17,074 nt of DNA, taken from the NCBI GenBank assembly GCA_005773095.1, contig SXHT01000115.1, forward strand, positions 1 to 17,074, written 5' to 3'. Of the stretch, positions 1-6,586 are shown piece after piece. Position 1 is the first letter of the stretch; each line of letters starts with the position of its first letter. The notes under the pieces are model-generated. The model made no database searches. It worked only from the letters and a program-made list of their open reading frames with translations, and was not told the origin of the DNA. The DNA comes from Planctomycetaceae bacterium (GTDB lineage Bacteria > Planctomycetota > Planctomycetia > Pirellulales > PALSA-1355). Made by a program: the position numbers and the translations under genes.

Positions 1-631
1 GCACCTCTTCGAGCGCGTCGTCGTCCACCAGCACGTCCAGGTCTTCGCCGGGCTCCAGCCTGGGCAGTGTTTCGAACCAACGCAGCACCGCGTAGCTGAC
101 ACCTGCCTTGTCAAACTGCCTGAAGAGCCCGATGACTCCCAAGGCATGGGGGATGAAGTGCCGAGCTCCCTTGCGAGGACGGACCTTCTTGACGCGCGCA
201 ACCAGCAATCGACGCTTCTTGCCGCCGGGTGCCAGGCAGGTTACCAGCTCGGGGCGCGTGTAACGACCGAAGGCTCGATAGACCAGCCAGCCCAACGTCG
301 CCATAAGTGCAACTGGCGAGAAGCCGGCGCTCCAGGCAACCTGTTGTGCGTGCCGTACCGCCCGGTATCGCCAGACGTAAAGCGCCGTCCAGCCTGATAG
401 AATCAGGACCTGCGCATTATTCTGCGCGACCGAGTGCCGCCATGGCGCCTGTGTGACGCGGTCGGCAAGCTGCGGGTACCTGGCCTTGATGCGCTGGACG
501 CGCCTGGCGACCGAAGACAGCCCCAGATAATTGCCGTGTCCGGAGCGTGCGAGTGAGCGGGCAACCACGCCGTCGCACAGGCCGGTTTCAATGATGACGG
601 TTTCTGGCTTCCAAATATCCGTAGGGCGCAT
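1..631 (-). CDS. Putative two-domain surface-glycan protein (methyltransferase-like plus nucleotidyltransferase-like), 3' end cut by window
   Basis: An open minus-strand frame runs off the left edge. I read it by hand from the reverse complement, and 210 codons are visible from the ATG at 631. Residues about 10-80 look like a SAM-methyltransferase Rossmann fold: a beta strand (TVIIETG), a degenerate motif I (GLCDGVVARSLA), then NNAQVLILSG. Residues about 165-210 (GVIGLFRQFDKAG, YAVLRWFETLP, GEDLDVLVDDD) look like the start of a nucleotidyltransferase-like fold with an acidic DxD-type motif. The frame is open up to an ATG at 778, with an in-frame TAA just upstream. I prefer 631 because the preceding 49 codons look like non-coding or repeat sequence. 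It is divergent from the kinase-glycosyltransferase gene, which suggests a role in surface polysaccharide. The coding call is fairly sure; the domain assignments are inference. Confidence 0.65.
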   Translation of the reverse strand, partial: MRPTDIWKPETVIIETGLCDGVVARSLARSGHGNYLGLSSVARRVQRIKARYPQLADRVTQAPWRHSVAQNNAQVLILSGWTALYVWRYRAVRHAQQVAWSAGFSPVALMATLGWLVYRAFGRYTRPELVTCLAPGGKKRRLLVARVKKVRPRKGARHFIPHALGVIGLFRQFDKAGVSYAVLRWFETLPRLEPGEDLDVLVDDDALEEV

Positions 632-860
632 AGCTCGAGCGTTCCACGATCGTGTGCCGGGAAATGGGGGGACACTTATCGCCGAAGTCGGGCAGAAAGG
701 CAAGACGAACACGGTGCCCAGGGCAGGGCAAATCCGTTTTCGTGCGGCCACGCGGAAGGGGTTGAGCATCGGAATCATCGCAGTTTAAGCAACGGTTGGG
801 CCGGGCGATGCTAGCGGCAACCTGGTCCCAGGTGGAGTCTGGGAACGTGAGGGCAGGAGA
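632..860. other. Intergenic stretch between divergent genes
   Basis: With the repeat at 861-970 this makes a gap of about 420 bases between divergent genes. Around 664-680 there is a GGGGGGACACTTATC-like string next to CCGGGAAAT. It vaguely resembles the ends of the dispersed repeat described below but does not align with it over any length. No clear -35/-10 pair was found. If the left gene starts at 778 rather than 631, part of this stretch is coding. Confidence 0.4.
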
Positions 861-970
861 GGGGGGCAGGCACATTTTCCTGGGAACCGTATCGGGCAAC
901 CAGCCAACCAAAGGGATGGGCCTCTCGAATTCACCGGGAAAATGAGCCAGTCCCCGGCGCGTGAACGGTA
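861..970 (+). repeat. Dispersed MITE/REP-like repeat, copy 1
   Basis: This is the most diverged of three copies. It has GGGGGCAGGCACATTTTCC at the left and GGGAAAATGAGCCAGTCCCC at the right, which are imperfect inverted complements of each other. They are followed by GTGAACGGTA, as in copies 2 and 3. The central CGGGCAACCAGCC matches the hairpin centre GGGCAACCACCC of the other copies with one change. The outer left arm (ACCGTTCA) is not recognisable here. It lies between two divergent genes. Confidence 0.8.
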
Positions 971-1049
971 GCCGCCTGCGAAAACAGCCATCGAAACGGT
1001 TGGCGAATTCGGTTACATTTCGCCCGCTTTCGTCCAGGCAGAAGCTTTC

Positions 1050-2795
1050 ATGCGTGTCCACGGTTTTTCCAGCGAGCAGTTCAGCCTTCGGGGCTCGTTT
1101 ACGCGCGTCGTGGCCTGGCACCGATCGCTGAGCGACGAGCTCGCCGAAAAGCTGTGGCATGCGCCGGACGAACTGATGGCGTTAGGAGAGCCGCTGCAAG
1201 ACAAAGAACGTTGTCTGGTGGTACGGCTTTGCGACGGGCCCGACCTGATTGTTGTAAAGCATCATAACTGGGGTGGATCCTGGAAGACGTTTTGCAAGTC
1301 GCTGCGAACGCCACAGGCACGGCAAAGTTTTCTGGACGGTGTTTTTCTCAGCGAGGCGGGGGTCCGCACTCCTCAGCCATTGGCGCTGGTTGAGCGCAAG
1401 CTGGGGCCGTTCGGCCGCGACTCGTACCTGCTCACCGAACATGTCCGCGGAACCTCGCTGTATCGTTGGATACGATTTGAACATCCGCCGCTTGAGCTCG
1501 TCCGCCACGTCATTGATCAGGTCGTTGGACTCTGCGCGCGGCTCGTCGAGCTGCGCGTGAGCCACAACGACCTCAAGCCTGAGAACCTGATGATTGATCC
1601 GGCCGGGCAAGTCTGGCTGATTGATCTGGAAAAGATGCGACGGCATGACAGCCTTCCGCCGGCGCGCGTGCGCCTGCTCGAGGACCTGGTTCGGCTGCTT
1701 CATCCGCGCACCTGGCGAGAGAATCGGCAGGCGGGTGAGCTATTATGCAGGCAGCTTGTGGAGCATCCGGTCGTTGCCGAGGCTGTTGAGCGGGTGAAGC
1801 CCCGAAAACATCCGCTGTTCGACCTGCAAGCCTTCGACCGTGGTCAGGCAAACCAACTTTCGGTGCTGGTGGTTTCTCCCAATGGCGTGGAGAATTTGCG
1901 GGCCTGCATCGATTCTTTCCGCGACATTGCCAACCAGATTGTCGTGGCCGATGGCCGACCGACCGACGAAGCGCGGCAACTTGTCGCTGAGCTTGGCTGC
2001 CAACTCACCACAAGCGGCGACGAACTTCGCGAAACCACCGCGGAGTTTCGGAATCGCGCGCTGGCCCAGACGCGGCATCCCTGGGTGTTGGTGGTCGAGG
2101 GGGACGAGCGAGTCAGCCCCGATCTGGCCAAGGAGATTCAATGCCTGCTGACGGAAGGACCTTCGGCGGACGCATATCGAATTCCCCAACGCCGAGTTTA
2201 TCTGGGACATGTGAGCAAATTCGGCGCGTTTCGTGGCGAGTCGCCGGTCAGGCTTTTCCGTCGAGGCCTGGGAGCCTTCGTCGCCCATCGGACGCGAGCC
2301 CGGCTGGAAACGCAGGTGGATCCGCCAGGGCGGACCAAATCCAAACTGATCTATTTCTACTGCTGGCATGTGGCCGATCTGGTGCGTTCGACTAACGAGC
2401 AGACCACGCATTTGGCGCATCTGCGATTTGAGAACGGCGAGCGGCCACGCTTCTTGCTCGCCATTTTTCGCGCGGGGCGCCGATTCGTGCGGAGCTACCT
2501 GCTGCGGCACGCTTACCTCGACGGTCACGTGGGTTTGCAAATGAGCCTCCTGTCGGCATCGGCGGTGCTGATGACCGAGGCCAAACTTTGGGAGCTGCAT
2601 TACGGCCGGCGGCAACAGATGCCGTCGGACGGGCGGCGAGTGGCAGGGGTACGCCTGTTTCACTCGCGGGAGTTGCGGCTTCAGGTGGCAGGTGAACCGC
2701 CTCAAGGCTCAACTCCAACGAAACCGACTTCCGACTGCTTGCTGCCGCAGCCGAAGGCGGGGCCGGCAGAGCCGCGCCGGGCGCGGGCCAGCTAG
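1050..2795 (+). CDS. Fusion protein: LPS-core-kinase-like domain plus family 2 glycosyltransferase domain
   Basis: This 581-residue protein has two domains. Residues about 55-255 resemble a WaaP/KdkA-type sugar kinase: VVK at 68-70 (ATP-binding lysine), catalytic loop HNDLKPENLM at 172-181 (D174, N179) and a metal-binding IDLEK (D192). Residues about 268-520 resemble WaaE/KdtX-type family 2 glycosyltransferases (LPS core). The usual nucleotide-binding DSGS motif is here DGRP (301-304), and the usual DxDE metal site is EGDE (350-353), so this half may be inactive or altered. It is paralogous to the next gene: both share HPWVLVV and EAKLWE, including a nearly identical stretch of about 20 bases. 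The C-terminal 40 residues are low-complexity and proline-rich. The likely role is phosphorylation, and perhaps glycosylation, of a surface lipid or polysaccharide at the cytoplasmic membrane. The kinase and glycosyltransferase family calls are firm; the substrate is unknown. Confidence 0.88.
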   Translation: MRVHGFSSEQFSLRGSFTRVVAWHRSLSDELAEKLWHAPDELMALGEPLQDKERCLVVRLCDGPDLIVVKHHNWGGSWKTFCKSLRTPQARQSFLDGVFLSEAGVRTPQPLALVERKLGPFGRDSYLLTEHVRGTSLYRWIRFEHPPLELVRHVIDQVVGLCARLVELRVSHNDLKPENLMIDPAGQVWLIDLEKMRRHDSLPPARVRLLEDLVRLLHPRTWRENRQAGELLCRQLVEHPVVAEAVERVKPRKHPLFDLQAFDRGQANQLSVLVVSPNGVENLRACIDSFRDIANQIVVADGRPTDEARQLVAELGCQLTTSGDELRETTAEFRNRALAQTRHPWVLVVEGDERVSPDLAKEIQCLLTEGPSADAYRIPQRRVYLGHVSKFGAFRGESPVRLFRRGLGAFVAHRTRARLETQVDPPGRTKSKLIYFYCWHVADLVRSTNEQTTHLAHLRFENGERPRFLLAIFRAGRRFVRSYLLRHAYLDGHVGLQMSLLSASAVLMTEAKLWELHYGRRQQMPSDGRRVAGVRLFHSRELRLQVAGEPPQGSTPTKPTSDCLLPQPKAGPAEPRRARAS

Positions 2796-2973
2796 CAGAC
2801 CCGCGGCCAGGTTGACCAACTTAACTTCCCTGATTCCCAGAGTCTTGCTACCCTTTCGGCCCAGCAAATCGCTTCAGGTCGGCGGAGATTTCCTGCCGAA
2901 AATCCGGGCGCGAGGTCGGGTCGCGGGCTGCGGGATTCACCTGCGCGGCGCCCCCTGGCATCAAGGAGCTGAT
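2796..2973. other. Intergenic leader of the second glycosyltransferase
   Basis: The 178 bases between the two glycosyltransferase genes stay open in the downstream frame, so a longer N-terminus is formally possible. The translated extension is low-complexity and unlike the family. The ribosome binding site at 2963 marks the real start. I see no convincing promoter or terminator. Confidence 0.5.
2963..2968 (+). promoter_or_regulatory. Ribosome binding site deciding the start of the glycosyltransferase
   Basis: AAGGAG lies 5 bases before the ATG at 2974. It is one of the few good Shine-Dalgarno sequences in the window. It supports 2974 over the upstream in-frame ATG at 2692, which would overlap the preceding gene by about 100 bases. 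Confidence 0.75.
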
Positions 2974-3843
2974 ATGACGGAACGCTTGACCGTATTAATT
3001 CCATGCAAAGATGAATCGCAGAATATCCGCGCATGCGTTGAATCGGTGCGCGCCGTCGCCGATGAGATTCTTGTCGCCGACAGTGGATCTTCCGATGCCA
3101 CGCTGGACATCGTGCGCTCGCTAGGGGGATGCCGGATTATCGAGCGCGAGTACGTCAATTCAGCCAACTTCAAGAACTGGTCGATTCCTCAAGCCAGGCA
3201 TCCCTGGGTGTTGGTGGTTGATTCCGACGAGCGCGTGACGCCGGCATTGGCCGCTGAAATTCGGCAGGTACTCTCGCAAGGCCCTCGGCACGACGGTTAC
3301 CGGATCAAGCGCGACAACTACTTTTTCGGCCATCCGATTCGCCACGGTATTTGCCACGACGATGCGCCGCTGCGGCTGTTCCGCCGCGACTTCCGCTACC
3401 AGGAGCGCCGCGTGCATGCCGACATCGTGGTCCCCAGCGGCAACGTCGGCCGGCTTAAGGCACGCTTTGAACACTACACCGTGTGGACCGTCGAACGCTA
3501 TATGAAAACGCTCGATCGCTACACGACTTGGGCAGCGCAAGACAGATTTCACTTGGGCAAGCGAGCCAGCATTTTGGGAACATGGTTTCGCGCGCCGCTG
3601 AAATTTCTCCAGGCGTATGTGTTGCATCGCGGTTTCCTCGACGGTTGGGCCGGCTTGCAGGTGTCCATCCTGTCAGCGTGCTACGTGGCCATCAAGGAAG
3701 CCAAGCTATGGGAATACCAGTACGCGCTCGAACAACCCGTCCACGAGGAAGCCCCCTCCGGCGGCCTGCGATTGTTCGATCCCCAGGCGGACGCCGTTAC
3801 AACGCAAGAGCCGAAATCCGGCGAACGCCGAGCCGCGGCGTAG
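2974..3843 (+). CDS. Family 2 glycosyltransferase, WaaE/KdtX (LPS core) type
   Basis: This 289-residue protein starts with the typical TVLIPCKDE strand (about 6-14). It then has the nucleotide-binding VADSGSSD (34-41), the FKNWSIPQARHPWVL segment (66-80) and an intact metal-binding DSDE (83-86). That layout is standard for GT2 enzymes related to the LPS core beta-1,4-glucosyltransferase WaaE/KdtX. It would transfer a nucleotide-activated sugar to a lipid-linked or core acceptor on the cytoplasmic face. It is the intact paralogue of the C-terminal half of the preceding fusion gene and lies in the same direction, so a tandem duplication is likely. The C-terminal AKLWEYQY segment is shared by both. 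The tail after about residue 265 is variable. The exact donor and acceptor cannot be told from sequence. Confidence 0.92.
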   Translation: MTERLTVLIPCKDESQNIRACVESVRAVADEILVADSGSSDATLDIVRSLGGCRIIEREYVNSANFKNWSIPQARHPWVLVVDSDERVTPALAAEIRQVLSQGPRHDGYRIKRDNYFFGHPIRHGICHDDAPLRLFRRDFRYQERRVHADIVVPSGNVGRLKARFEHYTVWTVERYMKTLDRYTTWAAQDRFHLGKRASILGTWFRAPLKFLQAYVLHRGFLDGWAGLQVSILSACYVAIKEAKLWEYQYALEQPVHEEAPSGGLRLFDPQADAVTTQEPKSGERRAAA

Positions 3844-3864
3844 GACGGATTTTCAATCGGTGCG

Positions 3865-4012
3865 ACCGTTCATGGGCAGTAATCGATCGCGGACAAAGCG
3901 AGGGGGACAGGCACATTTTCCCGGGAACCACGTTGGGCAACCACCCAACGGCAGGACACGCCTCTTTCAAATTCGCCGGGAAAATGAGCCAGTCCCCGGA
4001 CCGTGAACGGTA
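3865..4012 (+). repeat. Dispersed MITE/REP-like repeat, copy 2
   Basis: The outer arms are ACCGTTCATGGGC at 3865-3877 and CCGTGAACGGT at 4001-4011, inverted with one mismatch over 11 bases. The internal arms are GGGGGACAGGCACATTTTC at 3902-3920 and GAAAATGAGCCAGTCCCC near 3979-3996. The centre holds a small hairpin, GTTGGG-CAACCA-CCCAAC (about 3932-3949). The element fills almost the whole gap between the glycosyltransferase stop (3843) and the sulfotransferase start (4038). It has the same orientation as copy 1 and is close in sequence to copy 3. Confidence 0.88.
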
Positions 4013-4037
4013 TCGTCACTCGCAATCGAGAAAAGCG

Positions 4038-4931
4038 ATGAAGCGAAATCATGTGCTGACTCGTTGGTGGCACTGGAAGCCGGTCCGTCAGACGCGCCGC
4101 TGGGCGTCCCCCCGGCTATGGTATCGCTATCTCACGGCACGGCGGCGCGGACTGCCGGGTCTTGTCATCGTCGGAGCGCAGAAAGCGGGCACGACCTCGC
4201 TCTTTGGATACCTGGAAGGGCATCCGCAGTGTGTTCCCTCGGTGACCAAAGAGATACACTACTTCGACAAAAATTACGGCCGCGGTGAATACTGGTATCG
4301 GATGCACTTTCCGCCGGCATCGAAATTCCCTGCGTGCACGGGACCACCGCTGCTGAGCTTCGAATCCAGCCCGTACTACATGTGCGAGCCGCGCGTGCCG
4401 GCCCGGATGAGGGAGTTACTGCCGGAAGCGAAGCTGATCTTCTTATTGCGGAATCCGGTGACGCGGGCTTACTCGCATTATCAGCACAGCGTGCTGCGCC
4501 GGCGCGAGCCCTTGTCGTTTGAGGATGCATTGGAAGCGGAACAAGATCGACTTGCCGGGGAAGAGGGGAAAATGCTGGCGGATCCCGCGTATTCGAGCTT
4601 TCCCCACCAGCATTTTTCTTATTTGCTGCGGGGCGTGTACGTGGATCAGCTTCAGCGATGGCAAGAGCACTATTCTGCCTCGCAGATGCTGGTGATCGAG
4701 GCCGAGCGAATGTTCAAGCAGCCGGCCGACGTCTTTGCCGAGGTGCTGGAGTTTCTCGAATTAGAACCTTGGCAACCGGCCACCTTCAAGAATCTCAACA
4801 GCGGCCGCTATCAAGAACCGATGCAGCCGGCCACGCGGGCGAAGCTTGAAGCCTACTTCGCTCCGCACAACCGCCGGTTGTGCGAATTTCTCGGCTGGCG
4901 AACGTCGTGGGACATGAAGCGGGCCGCCTAG
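4038..4931 (+). CDS. PAPS-dependent sulfotransferase
   Basis: This 297-residue protein matches the sulfotransferase family across its length. The 5'-phosphosulfate-binding loop GAQKAGTTSL is at 46-55. The KEIHYFD segment at 71-77 carries the conserved lysine and histidine. The 3'-phosphate-binding motif RNPVTRAYSHY is at 138-148. These are features of cytoplasmic or Golgi-like enzymes related to heparan sulfate sulfotransferases. It would transfer sulfate from PAPS to a hydroxyl or amine of a saccharide, plausibly the glycan made by the neighbouring genes. I take the start at 4038 because the open frame further upstream runs through the dispersed repeat and is antisense-like nonsense. No good ribosome binding site is seen. 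The basic N-terminus (about 1-37) is not an obvious signal peptide. Confidence 0.93.
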   Translation: MKRNHVLTRWWHWKPVRQTRRWASPRLWYRYLTARRRGLPGLVIVGAQKAGTTSLFGYLEGHPQCVPSVTKEIHYFDKNYGRGEYWYRMHFPPASKFPACTGPPLLSFESSPYYMCEPRVPARMRELLPEAKLIFLLRNPVTRAYSHYQHSVLRRREPLSFEDALEAEQDRLAGEEGKMLADPAYSSFPHQHFSYLLRGVYVDQLQRWQEHYSASQMLVIEAERMFKQPADVFAEVLEFLELEPWQPATFKNLNSGRYQEPMQPATRAKLEAYFAPHNRRLCEFLGWRTSWDMKRAA

Positions 4932-5182
4932 CGCATCGGTTTCATTACAACCGAACCCCCGGGAGTCACCCGACCAGGCGGGCGTGATTCCACGACGATG
5001 GATGGACGGCTCGCCGATGCGAATCAACCAGGCTAGCGCATCCGGCTGGTTTTCCCAAAGGAGCTGGAAGGCTGCCAGAACGGTATCGCCCATGGAAAAC
5101 CCGCCAGTCTGCCCAAGTATGAGACTCGCGATCCGCGGGCTGCCACTAGCCCATTCGCCCTTGGTTTCGCTATCATTTCCGC
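4932..5182. other. Intergenic stretch between sulfotransferase and regulator
   Basis: These 251 bases hold no clear gene. A minus-strand reading near 4985-5115 looks mildly protein-like (for example AFQLLWENQPDALAWLIRIGEPS), but I recognise no family and it has no convincing start. It could be a decayed gene end. A possible -10 element lies at the right end (next entry). Confidence 0.35.
5171..5176 (+). promoter_or_regulatory. Possible -10 element for a near-leaderless transcript
   Basis: TATCAT ends six bases before the ATG at 5183. If used, the transcript would be leaderless or nearly so, in keeping with the absence of a ribosome binding site. No good -35 hexamer is visible at the right spacing, so this is tentative. 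Confidence 0.3.
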
Positions 5183-6586
5183 ATGGCAGCAAGCGAAGCG
5201 AGCAAACGGATGGCTCACGGTGCGGCGGCGGTACGAGTGCTGATCGTCGATAATGACGCCGCGCATGCGGAAACGGTGGCTGAGAGCCTTGAGCGGGTCG
5301 GCTATCGATGCACGGTGGCGACGACCGGGCCGCGCGGCGCGGAACTTATCGAGCAGAACGAGTTTGAGATCATCATCACCGACCTGATGATGTCCGGCGT
5401 TGACGGCTTGGGTATTCTGGCCAAGGCCAAAGAACTTTTGCCCGACGCCGAGGTGATTCTGGTCACCGGCCACGGAACCATCCCTTCGGCCGTGCAGGCG
5501 ATGCAGCAGGGCGCGTTCAATTACCTGCTCAAGCCGCTCGACCTGGCTCAGCTTCGGGCCGTCGCTGAAAAAGCTGCCGAGAGCCTGCAGCTGCGCTGGC
5601 AAAATGTCGAACTCAATCGGCGGCTGGACGAAAAGTTTGGTTTTGAGGGGGTGATTGGCTCGAGCCCGGAGATGAATGACGTGATCGACCGCCTGAAACG
5701 CATCGCCCCGACGGATGCCAGCGTGCTGATTCAGGGGGCCACGGGTACGGGTAAAGAACTGGTCGCCCAGGCGATTCACCAGAACAGTCCGCGCAAGAGC
5801 AAGCCGTTTGTGGCCCTCAACTGCGCGGCCTTGAGCGAGCACATTCTGGAAAGCGAACTTTTCGGCCACGTGAGGGGCGCCTTCACCGATGCCTCAACCG
5901 ATCGCGTGGGGAAGTTCGAATACGCCAACGGCGGCACGCTCTTTCTGGACGAAGTAGGCGACATGCCGATGCCCACCCAGATCAAACTGCTGCGCGTGCT
6001 GGAGAACAGCCAGATCACCCGCGTTGGCAGCAACGAGGCGATCAAGGTCAACGTGCGAATCCTCTCGGCCACGAACCGAAAACTGGAGGAGCAGATTGCC
6101 GCCGGCATATTTCGCAGCGACCTTTATCATCGTTTGAAGGTGATTACGATTACGCTGCCTACGTTGGCCGAGCGGGCTCAGGACATCCCCCTATTGGTCG
6201 AGCACTTTATCAAGATTTTCGCCAGGCGGCACAACAAGACGATCCGCAACATGTCAGGAGCGGCGCGGCGGAAGCTGATGTCGTTTGCATGGCCGGGCAA
6301 CGTGCGGCAACTTCGGAATGTGATTGAGAGCATGGTGGTGGTCGATTACGACGGCGTGCTTGATCTTGACGATCTTCCAGCGGAGTTAGGCGGCGTCACG
6401 GAAACCACAATGGAAGTCAGCGACGGTTCGCTGCGGTCGCTTGTCGGGAAGTCGCTGACGGAGATGGAAAAGCGATTCATTGCCGAAACCCTGCAGCAGT
6501 CCGGCGGAAATCGAGAAGCGGCTGCCGAGATGCTCGGCATCGGTGAGCGGACGCTGTATCGGAAGATCAAGGAATACAGTCTATAA
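5183..6586 (+). CDS. NtrC-family sigma54-dependent response regulator
   Basis: This 467-residue protein has three parts. The receiver domain (about 18-135) has acidic D23/D25, the phospho-acceptor D67 in IIITDLMM, T95 and K117. The AAA+ domain (about 155-390) has Walker A GATGTGKE (185-192) and Walker [12 protein letters not shown] (250-260). The C-terminal Fis-type helix-turn-helix ends the protein ([23 protein letters not shown]). The sigma54-contacting loop reads GAFTDA (232-237) instead of the usual GAFTGA. On phosphorylation by an unseen histidine kinase it should form a ring and activate sigma54 promoters. The start could also be the ATG at 5210. No kinase gene is next to it. Its stop overlaps the mutL start (TAATG), so the two are probably co-translated. 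Confidence 0.95.
   Translation: MAASEASKRMAHGAAAVRVLIVDNDAAHAETVAESLERVGYRCTVATTGPRGAELIEQNEFEIIITDLMMSGVDGLGILAKAKELLPDAEVILVTGHGTIPSAVQAMQQGAFNYLLKPLDLAQLRAVAEKAAESLQLRWQNVELNRRLDEKFGFEGVIGSSPEMNDVIDRLKRIAPTDASVLIQGATGTGKELVAQAIHQNSPRKSKPFVALNCAALSEHILESELFGHVRGAFTDASTDRVGKFEYANGGTLFLDEVGDMPMPTQIKLLRVLENSQITRVGSNEAIKVNVRILSATNRKLEEQIAAGIFRSDLYHRLKVITITLPTLAERAQDIPLLVEHFIKIFARRHNKTIRNMSGAARRKLMSFAWPGNVRQLRNVIESMVVVDYDGVLDLDDLPAELGGVTETTMEVSDGSLRSLVGKSLTEMEKRFIAETLQQSGGNREAAAEMLGIGERTLYRKIKEYSL

Noticed and set aside
588..1160. Minus-strand open frame of 190 codons
   Set aside because: It is antisense to the kinase gene and reads through repeat copy 1. The same type of peptide (GLAHFPGEFER) appears from copy 2, so it is a translated repeat, not a gene.
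1743..2705. Minus-strand open frame of 320 codons
   Set aside because: It is antisense to the glycosyltransferase half of the fusion and is rich in His, Arg and Gln, as expected for a shadow in GC-rich DNA.
3870..4073. Minus-strand open frame of 67 codons
   Set aside because: It is a translation of repeat copy 2 plus flanking sequence; there is no family match or start signal.
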